Shown one piece after another: positions 1-14,225 of a stretch of 64,000 nt of DNA. A program made the position numbers and the translations under genes. Position 1 is the first letter of the stretch. Every line of letters starts with the position of its first letter. The DNA comes from Antennarius striatus (Eukaryota; Chordata; Actinopteri; Lophiiformes; Antennariidae), in contig NC_090785.1 in NCBI RefSeq assembly GCF_040054535.1, positions 17,981,001 to 18,045,000 of the forward strand, written 5' to 3'. A model generated the notes under the pieces. That model saw nothing but the letters and a program-made list of their open reading frames with translations, made no database searches and was not told where the DNA came from.

Positions 1-1623
1 CATGCAAATCTGTCTTTATTTATCTTAGTTAAATTGCTCTCCTCTTGGTTCTCACAGCGGAAAAAGAAAGTCAAGAGTTATTTAGTGAAGACAAACTTCA
101 GCTCTTCAGATTTCGTAAAAATCTGTTGGTTAGATTATCTTTCTGTGTCAAGATTGGTTGTCTCCACCCTCTTCTTTATCGTTCGGGCTCCCCACCTCAA
201 CGATACAGTTGAGTTGACTTTGTTTGGGTCAGGACACGGTTTTAAATTTTTCACAGTGCTTGTTATTTACACCACAACTGTTCTATATTGTTTCAGAGAC
301 AATGAGGCCTTTGTGAGACAAATGCTACAACTGACCACTTATAACACGCAGCACAAACTCTAGTGGGGCCACTGGAAAGATTAGACTCAGTTTAATTTAA
401 TTTAATTGATCTTTCCCAGACAGATTTAAAGCACTAAAGGTATGATTGTAGAATGACAATGATTGAGAACTGTGCTAGTTCCATGAAAATGAATGCCATG
501 GTCCATTAAAATTGCATGAGTGTTCATAAAGAGGATTCTTGAGGTCCTTGTCTTGCAATAAATCTGCACAAACACAGCTGTTGTTGTCACTGTTGGGGCT
601 AACAGGAGGTCTTTGTACGAACTGCTTTGCACCATGATTTTGACACCAGAGATTGCATCTCTTGAGCTGTGACAGTCTTTTCCCAGGTGACGGATAAATC
701 ATATTATTTTGGGATTCAGTAGAGCACCAGGAATGTGGATCTGCGTTTGCTATGATTTTGGAAAACCTTGAACTAACAAACACCTTGTAAGACTCTGATT
801 GCATCCAGGTCAGGCCTTTTCAGAGGAATGTGGTCAAATTTCCAGTCTGAGCTCTTTCTTCAGTTCTGTCGCCGCTTTGGTTCCAGTCAAAACAGCACAT
901 AATGTAAGACTTTGCCAGAAAGGTTCCTCTGCATGCGAGGGACCACATTCTCCCTACGAAACTAGAATTATGGACAATTTATTTCAAACTGGCAGGGAAG
1001 AAATTGATAGACTACATTTGTAATTGGAGCTGAATTATTTGAGTTAAACTTGTGTATTAATATTGTGCATTAATACAGCACCACATCTGTCTAGGTCGAG
1101 CTCTTGTGGGTCATCCTGGGTGAAACCGGTTTAATGCTTTTTTTTATTGTTTCTGTTTGACTGTTTACTGACTGATGCAGATAAATCAAATCACTCTCAG
1201 CCAGGAAATGTCATCGCTGTTCAGCCAACCCTGAAGCATCTTCACATTCAACGTTAACCTGACAGGGTTTTATTCATATAATAACAATATTCCAGTGCAG
1301 AAAGCACTTTCTCATCCAGAGGACTGTGATTTATTCACATCCTCGCCAGGCAGCCATCTCAAGTTCAAAATGTGGGAGAACCAACCTGTGCTTCGGACCA
1401 GGAGGATCCTCGTTCCCACCAAACTCAAAACAGAAACTGCAGAGCTCCAGAACTTGAACGTGTCAATTTTAGCACAACTTTTTAGTGACCGATTCTAGGA
1501 TAGATGATGCTTTGTTTTTTAACAGTCTGTGTTAATTTTCTTCTAAGAAATTGTATTAATAAATCATCAAGCTGTTATATTTTTGACCCATCAGATAACG
1601 TGTTACTGTCGGTGGTCAATAAA
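1..1623 (+). other. Possible 3' exons of an unidentified gene
   Basis: Several stretches look like exons, but I cannot join them into one reading frame or name the protein. After a pyrimidine-rich acceptor, a segment from 59 to about 117 reads KESQELFSEDKLQLFRF in one frame. A segment from about 816 to 903 reads ECGQISSLSSFFSSVAALVP and ends at a GTAAGA donor. A segment from about 1296 follows another CAG acceptor and stays open in two frames, stopping near 1480 or at 1496-1498. AATAAA signals follow at 1558-1563 and 1618-1623, which would suit a terminal exon and 3' UTR. The composition is protein-like, yet the phases between segments are ambiguous. It could be the end of a gene starting left of the window, or chance open frames. 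Confidence 0.22.
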
Positions 1624-2160
1624 CAACAAGGACAAGAATTGAAAAGCATTTTATAATTCTAATAGGACACATTTTCCATTTCTCTTGGTTTTTTAATTTG
1701 CACTTAAAACTGCATAACATCAGTTTAGGGAGTACTTTGAAATCTACGTGTAATTGTGTCCCTTGCTTTCTAAAGTGCTAACTTTGTCTTGCCTGAGAAG
1801 CTTCAAACACAGCACATATTCAGGGTTTACAAGACCCTCCCGCTGTATTATTGCTGATAATATTTACAGCATGGACAAAATAATCATGTTCATATATTTT
1901 TCATTTGCGGTTTTTAAAGTATTTTTGCCTGAAGGAATTCTGACACAGATGAATGAACCTAATGCATTGAAAAACAAAGTCATATATGATTCATATGTTC
2001 CTGTGTTTAAATCATGAAATATAGGGTTTCTGAATCAGTGAAAATAGTAGAACTATAGAGAAAACCAAAGTAGAATAAAAAGAGGAAAATATAAATTAAA
2101 AGAATACATACAATACAGGATATTATGTATTTCTCTCAAAGTCTTATGATTAATCAATGA
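1624..2160. other. Non-coding, nothing recognised
   Basis: AT-rich sequence downstream of the putative polyadenylation signals. I see no conserved open frame, tandem repeat or RNA gene. Confidence 0.4.
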
Positions 2161-2164
2161 ACAG

Positions 2165-2345
2165 GAATGAGATTACCTTGATGAACTGGCATCTCATCCG
2201 GGGTGTACCCCACCGCTCTTCTCATCTGGGATAGGCTCCAAATGACCCATGACCTGCAAGATGGATGAGCGGATGTAGATGAGATCATTGCGATCTTCTC
2301 ATCCACAAGAAGATGTACAGGTGGATGAAAAAATCCATCCATCCG
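2165..2345 (+). repeat. Fish SINE 3' fragment
   Basis: It contains the tail block seen in several other places here: an 'aactggcatctcatccgggg' section, 'gtgtaccccaccgc', then 'gggataggctccaa' and 'gacctgcaagatggatgagc'. The same order recurs near 21.3 kb, 27.7 kb and 35.4 kb. It is a truncated, diverged copy lacking the tRNA-like head. Confidence 0.55.
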
Positions 2346-4250
2346 TTCGTCTTTTATTGACGATGGTTCACAATAAAATAAGTCCAAGTTTAATGTGTCC
2401 CTGGTAATATAAAGAAACGACACATGCAGATATAGGTGGATACTGATGCTGTTTAACCAATTTTTCCTAATCACTCTCAAAATTATTAATCAAAATATTC
2501 TGAAACACTTCCAACCACTGAAAACACAATTAAAATCACTAACAGATCAGCATTAAAGAAACAGATGTGCACATCATGAAAATCAGCCATCCATCATTCA
2601 GAGCTGCAGACCAGAACTTTACATCTTGGAGCAAACTTCAAAGTTTCTACAGACAGAAAATATGGCAAAACATGTTTCTACAAAGGGTTTGTAGAGTGAT
2701 GTTGATGACATTTGGAACATTTTGTTTGTGTGTTTAACTCTGTTTAGACATGCAATAGCTTTGATTAAACTGGAGAAGAATAAAAGTAAACACTATCAAC
2801 ACAACATTGTAAGAACAGCAAAGACAAAACACAAAATGGTGCAGATATGTAACCTTGGGAAAGGGTTTGAGTGACAACATTGGCCTCCCTTCATGGGACT
2901 GAAACCCAACACTGCAGGCTAGAAGCAGAAGGTCATTATTTGGCTAAAAACGGCTTATGTAGCACAGAAGCATATGCAAATAGGTGAAGAGCTAGGTGAA
3001 GAAGAAGAGGTTAAAGTTGTTTACATTCTCCTTCAAGCAGCGATTGTGTTTGCCCCCACCCATCACATGACACCTGGTCACAGTCTCTTCATCAGGGCCG
3101 TTCTTGACCCTCCGGTCAAACACAATGAGTCACTTGTTATCCCCTCATACAGGAAGCCTCATCTCTGGATTGAAGCTGTCTTCGGAGGATCCACTTTGTA
3201 TTGTTGGTGCGGTCCAGCAGGAGGTTGTGACCTTCAATCCTCATCAATGCAAACCATTGATAGATCCCGAGTGGAATTGACTGGTGACAGCTCTTCTGAT
3301 TCGACAGCACTGGAACAGAAAAATGGTGCATGTCAGTAGATATGAATATGGCTGACTGTAATCAGGAACAATGAAGTCACTCACCTCCCACTCACTTTTA
3401 ATATTTGAATTCAAACATTCTGTTTTTTTCTAAGCAGTTTGAGAAGAAATTTCAAATTTATGACTAAAACAGGTTTACACAACAAAAAACTGAGAGATAT
3501 CTGACTCTTGTTGGTCTCAGAAAACTGGAACATATGGGAATTTGTTACTTAACAAAATTATTTTGTACATGACAAAAAGTGGCGTATTTATGTTCCACAT
3601 GAAATGTTGTTTACAGTTCTATGAAGAAAATCGTGTGAAATAGACATAAAATATGGTATGGGAATCCCCAATGTCAGTTCCTCTAAGACTGCTTATCTTT
3701 CTGCTGTTATCTTATGTCTGAAAAAGGCAACAATGGCACATTTTGTTTTCAGAAACTTGAAGTCAGTAGAGTGGGGCAAAGATAAATCTGAAGAGGAGAG
3801 ACCATAAAGTTTTATGAGCAAGATACATATAGAGGTCATAGCATGAGGGTAGTTAGAGCTGTAAAACAAGCTTGTTGTTGTGGGTGCGAGGGTCACACAG
3901 TAGTCACATGTCACATGTGGGCCTCGTGTTTTTCTTTTGATATTTGAACATATGGTTTGGGTTAAAATAGAATCTTTCTTAAGTTTTGTTTCAATGACAA
4001 GATGCTCTGATGTCTATCATATTCCATTTCACAAGCTCAGAACCTGAAACCCCACTGATCAAAATCAGTTTGTGCCTTGAGGCTGTTCTGTTATGGAATT
4101 ATCTCAACGTTTTCCAGTGTTCAAAACAAGGTCTGAATCAGAACTGTACCTGTGTTTTTGATTACACTGTCTGCCAGTCAGTGGTAGGACACGGGAAATA
4201 AGTGATAGATTAAAAACTGCATCGTGTTCAGTTTGCTCCTATTCGCTCTG
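2346..4250. other. Non-coding, nothing recognised
   Basis: Ordinary AT-rich intergenic sequence. Short open frames, such as the one at 2974-3339, lack splice or family support. I see no RNA gene or clear mobile element. Confidence 0.4.
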
Positions 4251-4318
4251 TCTTGTCTTTCTGTCCCTCTCCATCCTGCTCTTTCTCTCTCTTTCTCTCT
4301 GCTTCTCTCTCTCTCTAA
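4251..4318 (+). repeat. CT-rich low-complexity tract
   Basis: Polypyrimidine run of CTCT and TTTCTCT units. Open frames crossing it are low-complexity artefacts. Confidence 0.7.
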
Positions 4319-4789
4319 TGACGACAGTCTGAAAGAGGCCATAACAGAAAAATATGATTTGCAAAAGATAAACAAAATTCTAGCAAGACACAAAAGGTTA
4401 AAGGGTCAAAGTAGAAAATTGCTCTTCTGACCTCAACATGTTTCTGGTTAGCATCAGCTTTTATTTGTAGAATCCAGACGGAAGTGACCGACCAGTTTTT
4501 ATAGACCAAGAGGTTTTTAGATTGAAGAAACTAATGACAAAAGTAAAAAAGATGATTGTGGAGAACGATCAGTTGTTTTATTGAATTTTTTTAAAAGCCT
4601 GTATTTTTCTGGTTTGATAAATGTCAAAAGGTTAGATGTTTTCTTTGTTCAGGAAACACACAGTTGTAAATTTGAATCGTTGTATGTTTTTGAGATGTGA
4701 ATTCCTTTTTGCGTCAATCTCTTTTGAATTTTGCGTCGACGTGATTATCTTGTAATTTGGCTTTTATGACTAAACGTGATTTAAAATCT

Positions 4790-5222
4790 CATCTCTCTCT
4801 TTTTCTCTTTCTCTGTTGCTCTCTCTCTTTCTCTCTTCTTTTGTCTCTCCCTAGTTCTGTCTTTGGTTCAGTCTCTCCCTCTCTATTATTCTCCTGGTCT
4901 CTCTACCTTGTTCTTTTTATGTGTGTATTATTTAATTTATGTATTTATTATATTTTTTTCTCTATGTCACTGATTTTGTCTATTTCTCTCGCTCTTTCTT
5001 TTTTTCTACTCAACCGGTAAAGGCAGATGACAGCCCACTATGAGTCTTGGGTTCTGCTCAAGGTTTCTACTTGTTAAAGGGACGTTTTTCCTTGCCTCCA
5101 TCACCAAAATGCTTGATCATTGGGGACAGGTTCTATGACAGCAGCTCTTCCCCTGCTCTACCTGAGAGCCCTGAGATTATTTTTTTGTTATGATCAAATA
5201 AAACTGAACTGAACTGAATTGA
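4790..5222 (+). repeat. Dispersed repeat: CT tract plus 'gggttctgctcaaggtttct' block
   Basis: A CT-rich tract (about 4790-4910) is followed by a conserved block at about 5020-5220. That block runs through 'ggcagatgacagcccact', 'gggttctgctcaaggtttct' and 'gtttttccttgcctcc', and ends in 'aataaaactgaactgaactg'. The same organisation in the same orientation recurs at 36.63-36.90 kb, so this is a dispersed family. The simple tail suggests a retroposed element. Class unresolved. Confidence 0.6.
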
Positions 5223-7374
5223 AACACACAGCAAACAGCAACAGAAAAATGACTGCTGGTAGGGACAATCCTCAACTGGCACGTGCATTTACTGTACCTG
5301 CTCCAGGTTGATCCTTTAAGTGGAGGTTCCCGCTGGCTTTTTCTTTTACTGGCATCAGATGGAGTCCTCTGAGCCTCCCTGCAGAAGGGGCACACATATA
5401 AGTCAAAAGATAACTCAGGCATCCCATTACTTGACTACGCCTAATAAAAACAGTCCAATGACTGACCCTCATAATACGGTATGTTGATCTTCAGGATCTT
5501 GCTTTGGAAAGTTGTTTTTTTTTTTGTTCACAAATATTTCCCCACTTTTCCACCCAGTTTCACGGTCATCCGTCAAACTGTTTATGTGTAAATTGACAAA
5601 AACAGAAAAATCTCTCTTGCAAAGATCATAAAATGAAGAAAACATTCCTGCATTCCATAATTCAACGAGATCTTCCCTGACATCAAACCCTCCCACTAAC
5701 ACTCAAGAAGCATCGTCATGAAGTTTGTCTCATCCATTAACGGTCAGACTGAGGCCAGCAAAAACATCACCTCCTCACAGAGGTTCAGATTAGTTCCTTC
5801 AAGGAAAATACCAGCAATTCTCACTTCTGGACAGCCCTTAATTTTGTTATTATCATTTTTCCATTTGTTTGAAGCAGGTTAACAGGTGCAAAGCCCCTTT
5901 ATTTCCAGTTGAGCTGTATTGTATTTGTTTTGTTTTAGTTTGGTTGTCAAAATCTAAACTTTGCATGGTTTATGAAGTTGGACTGTAAGTTTTTAAATCA
6001 GGCTCTTCTGATTCGATGTCTGGAGCCTCTCCTATGCGCTTTAGTTAGCCCACGGGTCATACTCCAGACTGATGGCAGTTTATTAGTCCTGCCAGAGAGG
6101 TCTGTCTGTCTGTATAGGACATTTTGTATTATTTGCATCTATTAAGTGTACATTATCTTATCTTTTTCATTAAACTTACCAGGAGGTTCTGGAATGTAGC
6201 GAGAAGAACCACGAACTTTGGAATAGATCTAAATGGATCCAGGTCTTTTTCTCCCCTCATTCTTTATAATGTTATTAACCTAAACTTATTAGGTTCTTAT
6301 TGGATTTAGTGAATTGCAAGTTGGATCAGACTTGAATTTAATTAAAAGGGACTTCTGGGCCTGGAGTAATGGGTCCCAATGCCCTCCTAATTACACATTG
6401 TTTAGGTGAGTTTAATGTATTCCATAGTGTCAGGTCTGCCATCAAGCACTTATAAAACACCATGCAGAGAATCCAAGCAGCCTGGTCCTGATCTGGTCAA
6501 GCTTCAGCTACAAAATAGCTATTATAGTTACTATGGTTTAATTGTTTTCCTTTTGAAAAAGCATTAAAATAAGGCATTAACATCAACATAATTTTGTTCT
6601 AGAATACACCTACTGTTTGTTGTAGAGATTTTGAAAATAAGTCTCCAGAAAAAAATGAGGAGGTGAAAATGGATTTTTGTATTTCAAATATTACAAATTT
6701 GCATGTTAAAATTAAAGATCTATGCAAGTCACATACACCGTTCCAACTGGACATGTTAATTTGGTAGGATTGACATAATGGGAAGGTGAAGGTAGTGTCC
6801 TGCATGTGTTATTCAAAGCTAGAGTTAAGCTAACAACTAGCTCATGCTATTCATTAAAATAATTAACATTTGTATGTCATTTGCTGTTTATTTCCACAAC
6901 ACAAGGAGAGACAGAAGAATCTCCTGGAGAGAAGGAGAGAAGACCAGTGAAATTAGATTAATTTACATTTTAGAGTACTGACTTGGTTCTGTTCTTGCTT
7001 TTTCCCTCCTAAACTCTTCATCTGCATCATCGTATTTCATTCATTAAATCATCACTCCACAACAGCTGTAGGTTCCTGGTTGCTACGCGTCCACAAAAGA
7101 GACATTCAAATCTTGACCACTTCCAAATGTCTTCAGAAACAACAGCCTGAAATAGTTTTATAGTTATTAGACAGAATTAGAATTGGTACAGTATGTGACT
7201 CCTGATCAAATTACACACATTTCATGTTATGCACAAACCATCATTGACAAATTTTGAGGGAGCTGATTGAATTTCAAAAACATGAATTTAGTAGAGTGTA
7301 TTAACTGATCCATGGTTCCGATAAAGCTAAATTTAACTGATCGGAGATTCAGAAAGACTGCAATGACAGGGGAA

Positions 7375-7375
<1 letters not shown>
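5223..7375. other. Non-coding, nothing recognised
   Basis: AT-rich intergenic sequence with short unsupported open frames. No clear repeat family, RNA gene or exon identified. Confidence 0.4.

Positions 7376-7378
<3 letters not shown>

Positions 7379-7460
<82 letters not shown>
7379..7460. repeat. (CA)n microsatellite
   Basis: About 40 CA units with one CTCA interruption. It lies at the left edge of the retrotransposon fossil that begins near 7450. Confidence 0.95.
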
Positions 7461-7464
<4 letters not shown>

Positions 7465-8567
7465 AACAGTACTGTCACACCAAGACCCACAGGGTGGTGA
7501 AACTCTTCAACATCAGGAAAGAACTGAAAGCCTTGAAGAAACAAGCGCAGAGGAGAGGGCACTGCTGGCAGAACTGTGTCTCATTCCCAGGAAGAGGCTC
7601 CTAGTCCTGCGAGAAGCACAATAACATAGGAGACAAAGGAGGGAGGGGGCTAAAAAACAAGCTCCCTTCATCAACAACTCCTTTGATTTTGTCACGAATC
7701 TTCTTGAGTAGAGACACAGCGGATGCCTGGTTTGTTAAAAGGACGAAGTCCACCAACACCTCCATGACACCTTCAGTGACCCCACCGGAAGACCTAGGCT
7801 GTAATAACACCAACAGTCTACTGAGCACTTCACCAGTCTACTTCCACTTCACTTCTGAGAGAGCCACTCCTGAAAGAAATTCAGGAGGTGTACCGGAAAG
7901 CGGTAGCGTACAGGTCAACACCAGGAGCAGGCGAGAATATCTCACAAAGTCTACTACCCTGTCCCAAACTTCTACACCAGCATGACGGTCAAAGCAGCAG
8001 CATTTTGCAGTGGTGTGAATCTCTAACAAGGAGGACTCCAAGACCATCTGCCAGTTCTGTAGAATGTTGCTACACAGTGTTGAAGGGAAGATTTTCTTCA
8101 GCCTCCTAGCTGTACACTTGAATGGATATACAGTAGAACCTTGGGATATGAGCTGATCAACTTAGACCTTTTTACGATACGAGCAATCAATATATCCTTA
8201 TTTTTGTTCAACATATGAAAGAAAATCTGACATACAAACCATGCTTTGGGACATCACTGCTGGTTGGCAGATGAATACAACATCAGCTTGGACCGGATCT
8301 ATTGGAAAAAAAGTGGAAAAAATTGTATTACATCTTTCTTTATTTCTAAAACATTTTTTTTTTAAGAATGACTACCAGGCTTTAACATTTTGATGAAAAT
8401 ATGTCATTTTACGCTTTTATAAATTTACTTAAACAGTTATGACATTGTTATTGATAAAATCATTGAAATTAACAGTCTGTTTTTAGTTTTTATATTGTAC
8501 TATTGTCAAAACTTGCATATGGCTTCTACATATTCTGTTTTTACTTTTGGGATAACATAACACACAC

Positions 8568-9128
<561 letters not shown>

Positions 9129-9167
<39 letters not shown>
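9129..9167. repeat. (TA)n microsatellite at the SINE 3' end
   Basis: About 19 TA units directly after the SINE tail, matching the longer tract on its other side. Confidence 0.9.
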
Positions 9168-9173
<6 letters not shown>

Positions 9174-9720
9174 GATGGGATGGACCAGGATGTTGTTCAG
9201 CCAACAAAGTCAAGCTCTTTGGTGTTGAATGAGGGCAGAATGGCACAGAAGTTCTGTTTTTCCATTGCTAGAACATCAATCCATGAAAGGCTGATAAAGA
9301 ACTTGGGAAAGTTCTTCAACAGTATTCAAAGGGACACAGCCTCCATCCAGAACATTGAAGAGCTGGATGGTTAGCTGAAGGATGTTGAAAAGTTTGGCTT
9401 TCCAGGAAAATTCAAGGTGTGGTTTTACCAACACAGGGATTTTTCCCATTTCTACTTTCTGAGTTTCTGATCACTACTGTCTCAGAGGAAATTCAGTCAC
9501 TACTTGAAAAGATGTTTAGGACTGACGGGGAGCTTGAGCATTATCACCCTTTATGGAAACACCTGCAAACTGATAATCCCCTTGAAAGCTCTTGTGGAGG
9601 AGTTTGAAGATTTGTGAGCAATGCAAGTGCTGCAACGCCATGAGTAAACTGACCCATAGTCTCTGGGGCATGGGTGACAGTCAAGAACAGGAGGAAGTGG
9701 AAAGCAGAAAGTGATTTTGA

Positions 9721-12058
9721 TTTCCAGATTTTCCATAATGAACAAATGAAACATGGTTGGACAAAAATGGTAAATATTACTCAGCTGGTTTTCAGGTTCA
9801 AGCCACCTCTCAGTCTAGTAATGAATTGTTTTCTCTTTCTATTTTTGTCTGTCAGTATTTCTCTGTTTCTCTACCTCTGTCTTTTTAGATTATCTTTTGT
9901 AAACAAACACTGACCTTTAATTTTTAGATTAAGCACTGGAAAATCACATAGAATCATGAAATGAAAAACATGAGACAAGACACCACGTGAATTCAACTGA
10001 GGAACAAAAAACTCCTAAAAAAATGAAAAAATGAAAGAAGAAATAAATGTAAAGTTGCTAAATCAAAGTCTTTTAGAGCTTTATTTATAAAGCTGTGATG
10101 GTCTTGGAGAAACCAGAAGGATTTATTAAGTGTCTACACAGTAAAAGAAATCTCAACCCCTCCTGTCATGAACATGCAACGCCCGACTCCTCTGACAGCC
10201 CAACACATCCAGCTGAGAGAGGCAAGCTCACCACACTCAACAAGCTCTTTCATTTATTTTATGTGACTCAGATATAATAAACAACTGAACAGCTACAGTC
10301 ATATAAGCTCAAATAAAATATCAATCATGTACGCAGTTCTATAAAGGCAAGTTAAAGGCTCACTGCTGTAGGTCTGTGCAGAGGACCGTATGTCACAACT
10401 GTACCTACTCCCAGTCTTTGGCCCAGGGCAGCTCAAAACCTGTTGTGAAGTTAACTGGAAGAATATCCAACAGATGTGGAATCTTAATCTCCAGTCTGTG
10501 AAATATCTAATCTGAAACCAAATGCAGCAGATGTGAGGGCTTGTAGCAACCATAGACGCCAGACTTTTACTCTCAGAGTACTGGGAAGTTTAAAGACTTT
10601 CAACACACACAAAAAAATCCATCTAAAAACACTATCAACCCTGACTGTAACCTTTAGCTGTATTTTCAGCAACAATTCTTAGAACACCGAGTTTTGAAAG
10701 GATTTACATCCTTGAATTTATCTTCCTTCACTGGTTTCTTTGTATGTCAGCAGCTTCCTGCTCAGGGTTGCTAGCGTAGAGGAAGTACCCACCTTTCCTG
10801 ACCCTGATAAAAGCTGTCTTTTTTGTTCATATTGTTGCCGCAGAGGGAAAAAAGATCAGTTCCCGTGACACCAACATTGTGCTCCTTGCAAAAATTGTTT
10901 AGCCAGTAAGCGGGCGGATGTCTACAGGAGGATTCACAGTTGCTGATGTCAGTTTGGAGTCACTGTTCTAGACCTGCCAATCTTTGGAAAATATTTTAAG
11001 TCACACAATAGTGTAACCATAACACTGAGTGCACATGCTTTCACACCAATTCACATCACCAAGTCATCACCATCACAAGTTATTAAACACACAAACGGGC
11101 TGAGAAAACATTTATTATAGGGAAGAACTTCAATAAATGAAGACATTAAGAGTTAGGAGCTGACAGCTAACCAAAAAAATCCTGTGTCGGATCAGAGGAG
11201 ATTTGACTGCCAGCTTTGATGTTTTAGTGAAGACATCACACATAATAAACAGAAAATAACACAAGAAATGTTACAACACACACACAGACACACAAGCAGA
11301 CACATAGTAAATCCACATGTGGAATGTGCATTCTGATAATATGAGCTTGAATTCACAGTGAAGAGCCAAGCTTCCTTATAAATGACACATTATGACGCTA
11401 ACAGTAACAAATTCACAAATTTGTCAGATCTGAATAAACAGAAGTTAATTTTTATTCACTATCAGAGCATCAAACTTAGCTCAACCACACCAGCCTGATT
11501 AGTTGCTGGGAGAAAACATGAGACTCCTTGTGGAGTCAGTCAGCTGCAGTGAGGAGGGGTAACCAGATGAAACTGGATTCTGAATGTTTTTCCCTCTCTT
11601 GAAACTGATGACAGTAAATATTCTGCCACTGATTCCTGCTTGTAACCCAGTGACAAGACTGATTGAACTCTTCTACTGCTGTCATTGAACAAAACTTGAC
11701 GTTTACATTTAGAATTACAAGTACTCCATACGCATTGTTGAAATCACAGGACTCACCATCTTTTAGCTCAGCTTACAGGGACAAATCGTACCTGCATTGA
11801 ATCACTTGAAGTGTGTTCGGCGTCAGAGTCGGTTCAAGTTGGTCGAGTTGTTACCATGTGGTGGTAAGAGGTGTATGTGTGTGTCACCATCAAAAAAATG
11901 AGGTCAGAAAGTAACCTCTAAAGAAGAGGTCCATACAACAAGAAGTCACAAGCCAGAAAGGATTTTTCATAAACTAACCTAGACAGCAGTAAAAAGAACA
12001 AGGATGGGGATCAAGAACGTCTAAATGACTTTTTAGTCTCTCACAGCATGAGCTCTAT

Positions 12059-12060
<2 letters not shown>
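9721..12060. other. Non-coding, nothing recognised
   Basis: AT-rich sequence with small CA runs near 11278. Open frames are short and unsupported. No RNA gene or clear transposon seen. Confidence 0.4.

Positions 12061-12061
<1 letters not shown>

Positions 12062-12156
<95 letters not shown>
12062..12156. repeat. (CA)n microsatellite
   Basis: About 47 uninterrupted CA units. The cysteine-valine open frame across it is an artefact. Confidence 0.95.
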
Positions 12157-12157
<1 letters not shown>

Positions 12158-13430
12158 AGAAGCTGAGCTCCAATATTTTATTTAGTCTTTCTTTAGCCAG
12201 CCAGGAAGGTCCCATTGAGATACACGATCTCTTCTTCCAGAAAGACCAGGAATTCTTATTCTTATCTTTGTAATTGCAATTTTCACGGGAAGAGGACAGT
12301 TCCAACCTGAAATTTCACATGGAGTTGTTCTTCTAAGTCATTTTGGAAGGTGTTTTTGGAAGTCGTTTGGAGAAGGCCAGTCACTTCCGAGCATTATTAC
12401 AAGATGATAGGCTGAACCATCTGTCAAAATGCTAACTCCAATCCACCAAACATATAATGTCGTAGAACTTTAGATAAAGTCAAAGTCAGTGGTAGACATT
12501 CCATGGTGTGTCTTATAGAATTATCTACAATCGTATGGACCATGTAGCTGTGTGGCAAGAGCTCAGCAAGAACAGCAAAGCAACCTGCTGTACAACTTTG
12601 TTTTCTGTCACAGATTTCATTTTCTCTATTGTCACTTTACAGGACTAATAAAAATCGAATCCATCTGCTGATTGTTTCATTATTGTGAGAGCTCAAAGTA
12701 CTCAAAATTAGCCCAAAAGTTTGCTCACTAGAAAAATATCACACAGACAAAGGTTTATGTGAGGTATAAAATATATATTTTATTTCAGTTTGTCTTGCCA
12801 ACATTAAAAGTACATTAAAAATGTATAGACCCCTAAACAATAAGGCAGGCGATTATGTATCGATGCGATCATGCAGTCGACACTCATTTATTGTATTTAC
12901 ACAGGATTCTATGATCCTCCTCAACATTGATGATTCTAAACATTAGCATTCTGAGCAGTTCGGGCAGTTTGCAATTTTATTATCATCACATGACAATTCT
13001 TTTCTCTTGATTTATTGAACCTGTTTTTAACTTTTCTTTTATCTACAGGAAAAGAAAAAAAAAAGAAGCTTTGCACCACCAAATTTGCTGGTACAAATCT
13101 GAGTTGTGTTACCAAGCAGGCTTTTTTATTGACCTGGTAAATCTCAAGTCAGTAAAAAAAAAAAGCCCAATAAATTTTAATTCCATGGAGTTTGAGTTTC
13201 TGTCACAACCATCAAAGCACAGATACAGTCTTACAACCTATGGTTTCTGTTGAAAATTTTATTACTCCTGACTGTGATCCAAGATGCCCACGAGTACATA
13301 CAGGCTTACAGTCTACCCTCACATGCAAACCGCAGAAACAACGGCTGGTTGTAAACAACACTGGATTATGGACAAACCTAAAGCAGATATAAATGTACAT
13401 ATATACATATATATACAGTATATAAATTTT
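12157..13430. other. Non-coding, nothing recognised
   Basis: No exon, RNA gene or recognisable mobile element. Poly-A runs occur near 13050 and 13155. Confidence 0.4.
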
Positions 13431-13519
13431 TATGTGTGTGTGTGTGTGTGTGAGACAAAGACACAGAGTCTGTTTCTCTGTCAATGCCCACATGCATTTT
13501 AATCGAGTAAAAAATGAGG
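13431..13519 (+). repeat. GT-headed dispersed repeat, copy 1
   Basis: A short (GT)n is followed by 'gagacaaagacacagagtct', then 'tctctgtcaatgcccacatg'. A near-identical block occurs at 22182-22276. The family is not one I recognise. Confidence 0.6.
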
Positions 13520-13789
13520 ACCCAAAAATATATGCAGTACATACATCAGACTCAGTGACAAGGAGAGATCACAGACAGACAGGAAGAGACAGACTAGAGA
13601 CACATGGCACACTAATAAAACGTAACTTCCTCCTTTCCATTTCTTATGTTGGCATCAAAACACCCACAAGATGAATGGAAAGACAAAATTGCCAGCAGAG
13701 GGGAAGTTGTGATACCAAGGACTTTGGAAGCGGAAAAAGCAGAGTTAATAAAGTGTTCAGTTTTTGACGTCACCACACTGTGTCATTAC

Positions 13790-14225
13790 ATTATTTTCGA
13801 AGTTTAAGGTCTGTAGCCAACCTGGCCACAGGACGAAGATTGATATAGATTGAATAGATGGATAATACAAATGGGAAAGAGAATCCGAAACAACCTCCGA
13901 AGAAACTAGAACCAATGCAGTCACAGACTGCAACATCCCACGAAACCCCTGAATTCAAAATTTTACCCTGACCTACTTTCATACGTCAAAGGTCAAAGCT
14001 AAAGCACTAGCTTTGATCTACGGTTCCTGAGTGTACAAAAGTTTAAGTTTGACCTTGACCTACTTTTCTCAAGGTCAAGGTCATCATCTCATTTTCATCC
14101 CCTTTGCCGCCCGAGTAATGTGCTTTTTGTTTCATCTTTCTATCTGCGACGGTTGCAAGATATTTGGTGGACTAACGAACGGACGATCAGACGAACGCTG
14201 ACAATCACAATAAATCACTGCTTTG
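13790..14225 (-). repeat. Dispersed repeat with paired AGGTCA half-sites, copy 1
   Basis: Read on the minus strand, it starts in 'ctgcttcaaagcagtgattt', passes 'gtccaccaaatatcttgcaa', 'cagatagaaagatgaaacaa' and 'acattactcgggcggcaaag', and ends in 'gtgggatgttgcagtctgtg' followed by 'actgcattggttctagt'. Related copies are at 40.09-40.77 kb (two units) and 53.69-54.04 kb. Its core at 14050-14083 is an inverted pair, TGACCTTGACC and AAGGTCAAGGTCA, about 10 bp apart. No coding potential; probably a non-autonomous element. Confidence 0.7.
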
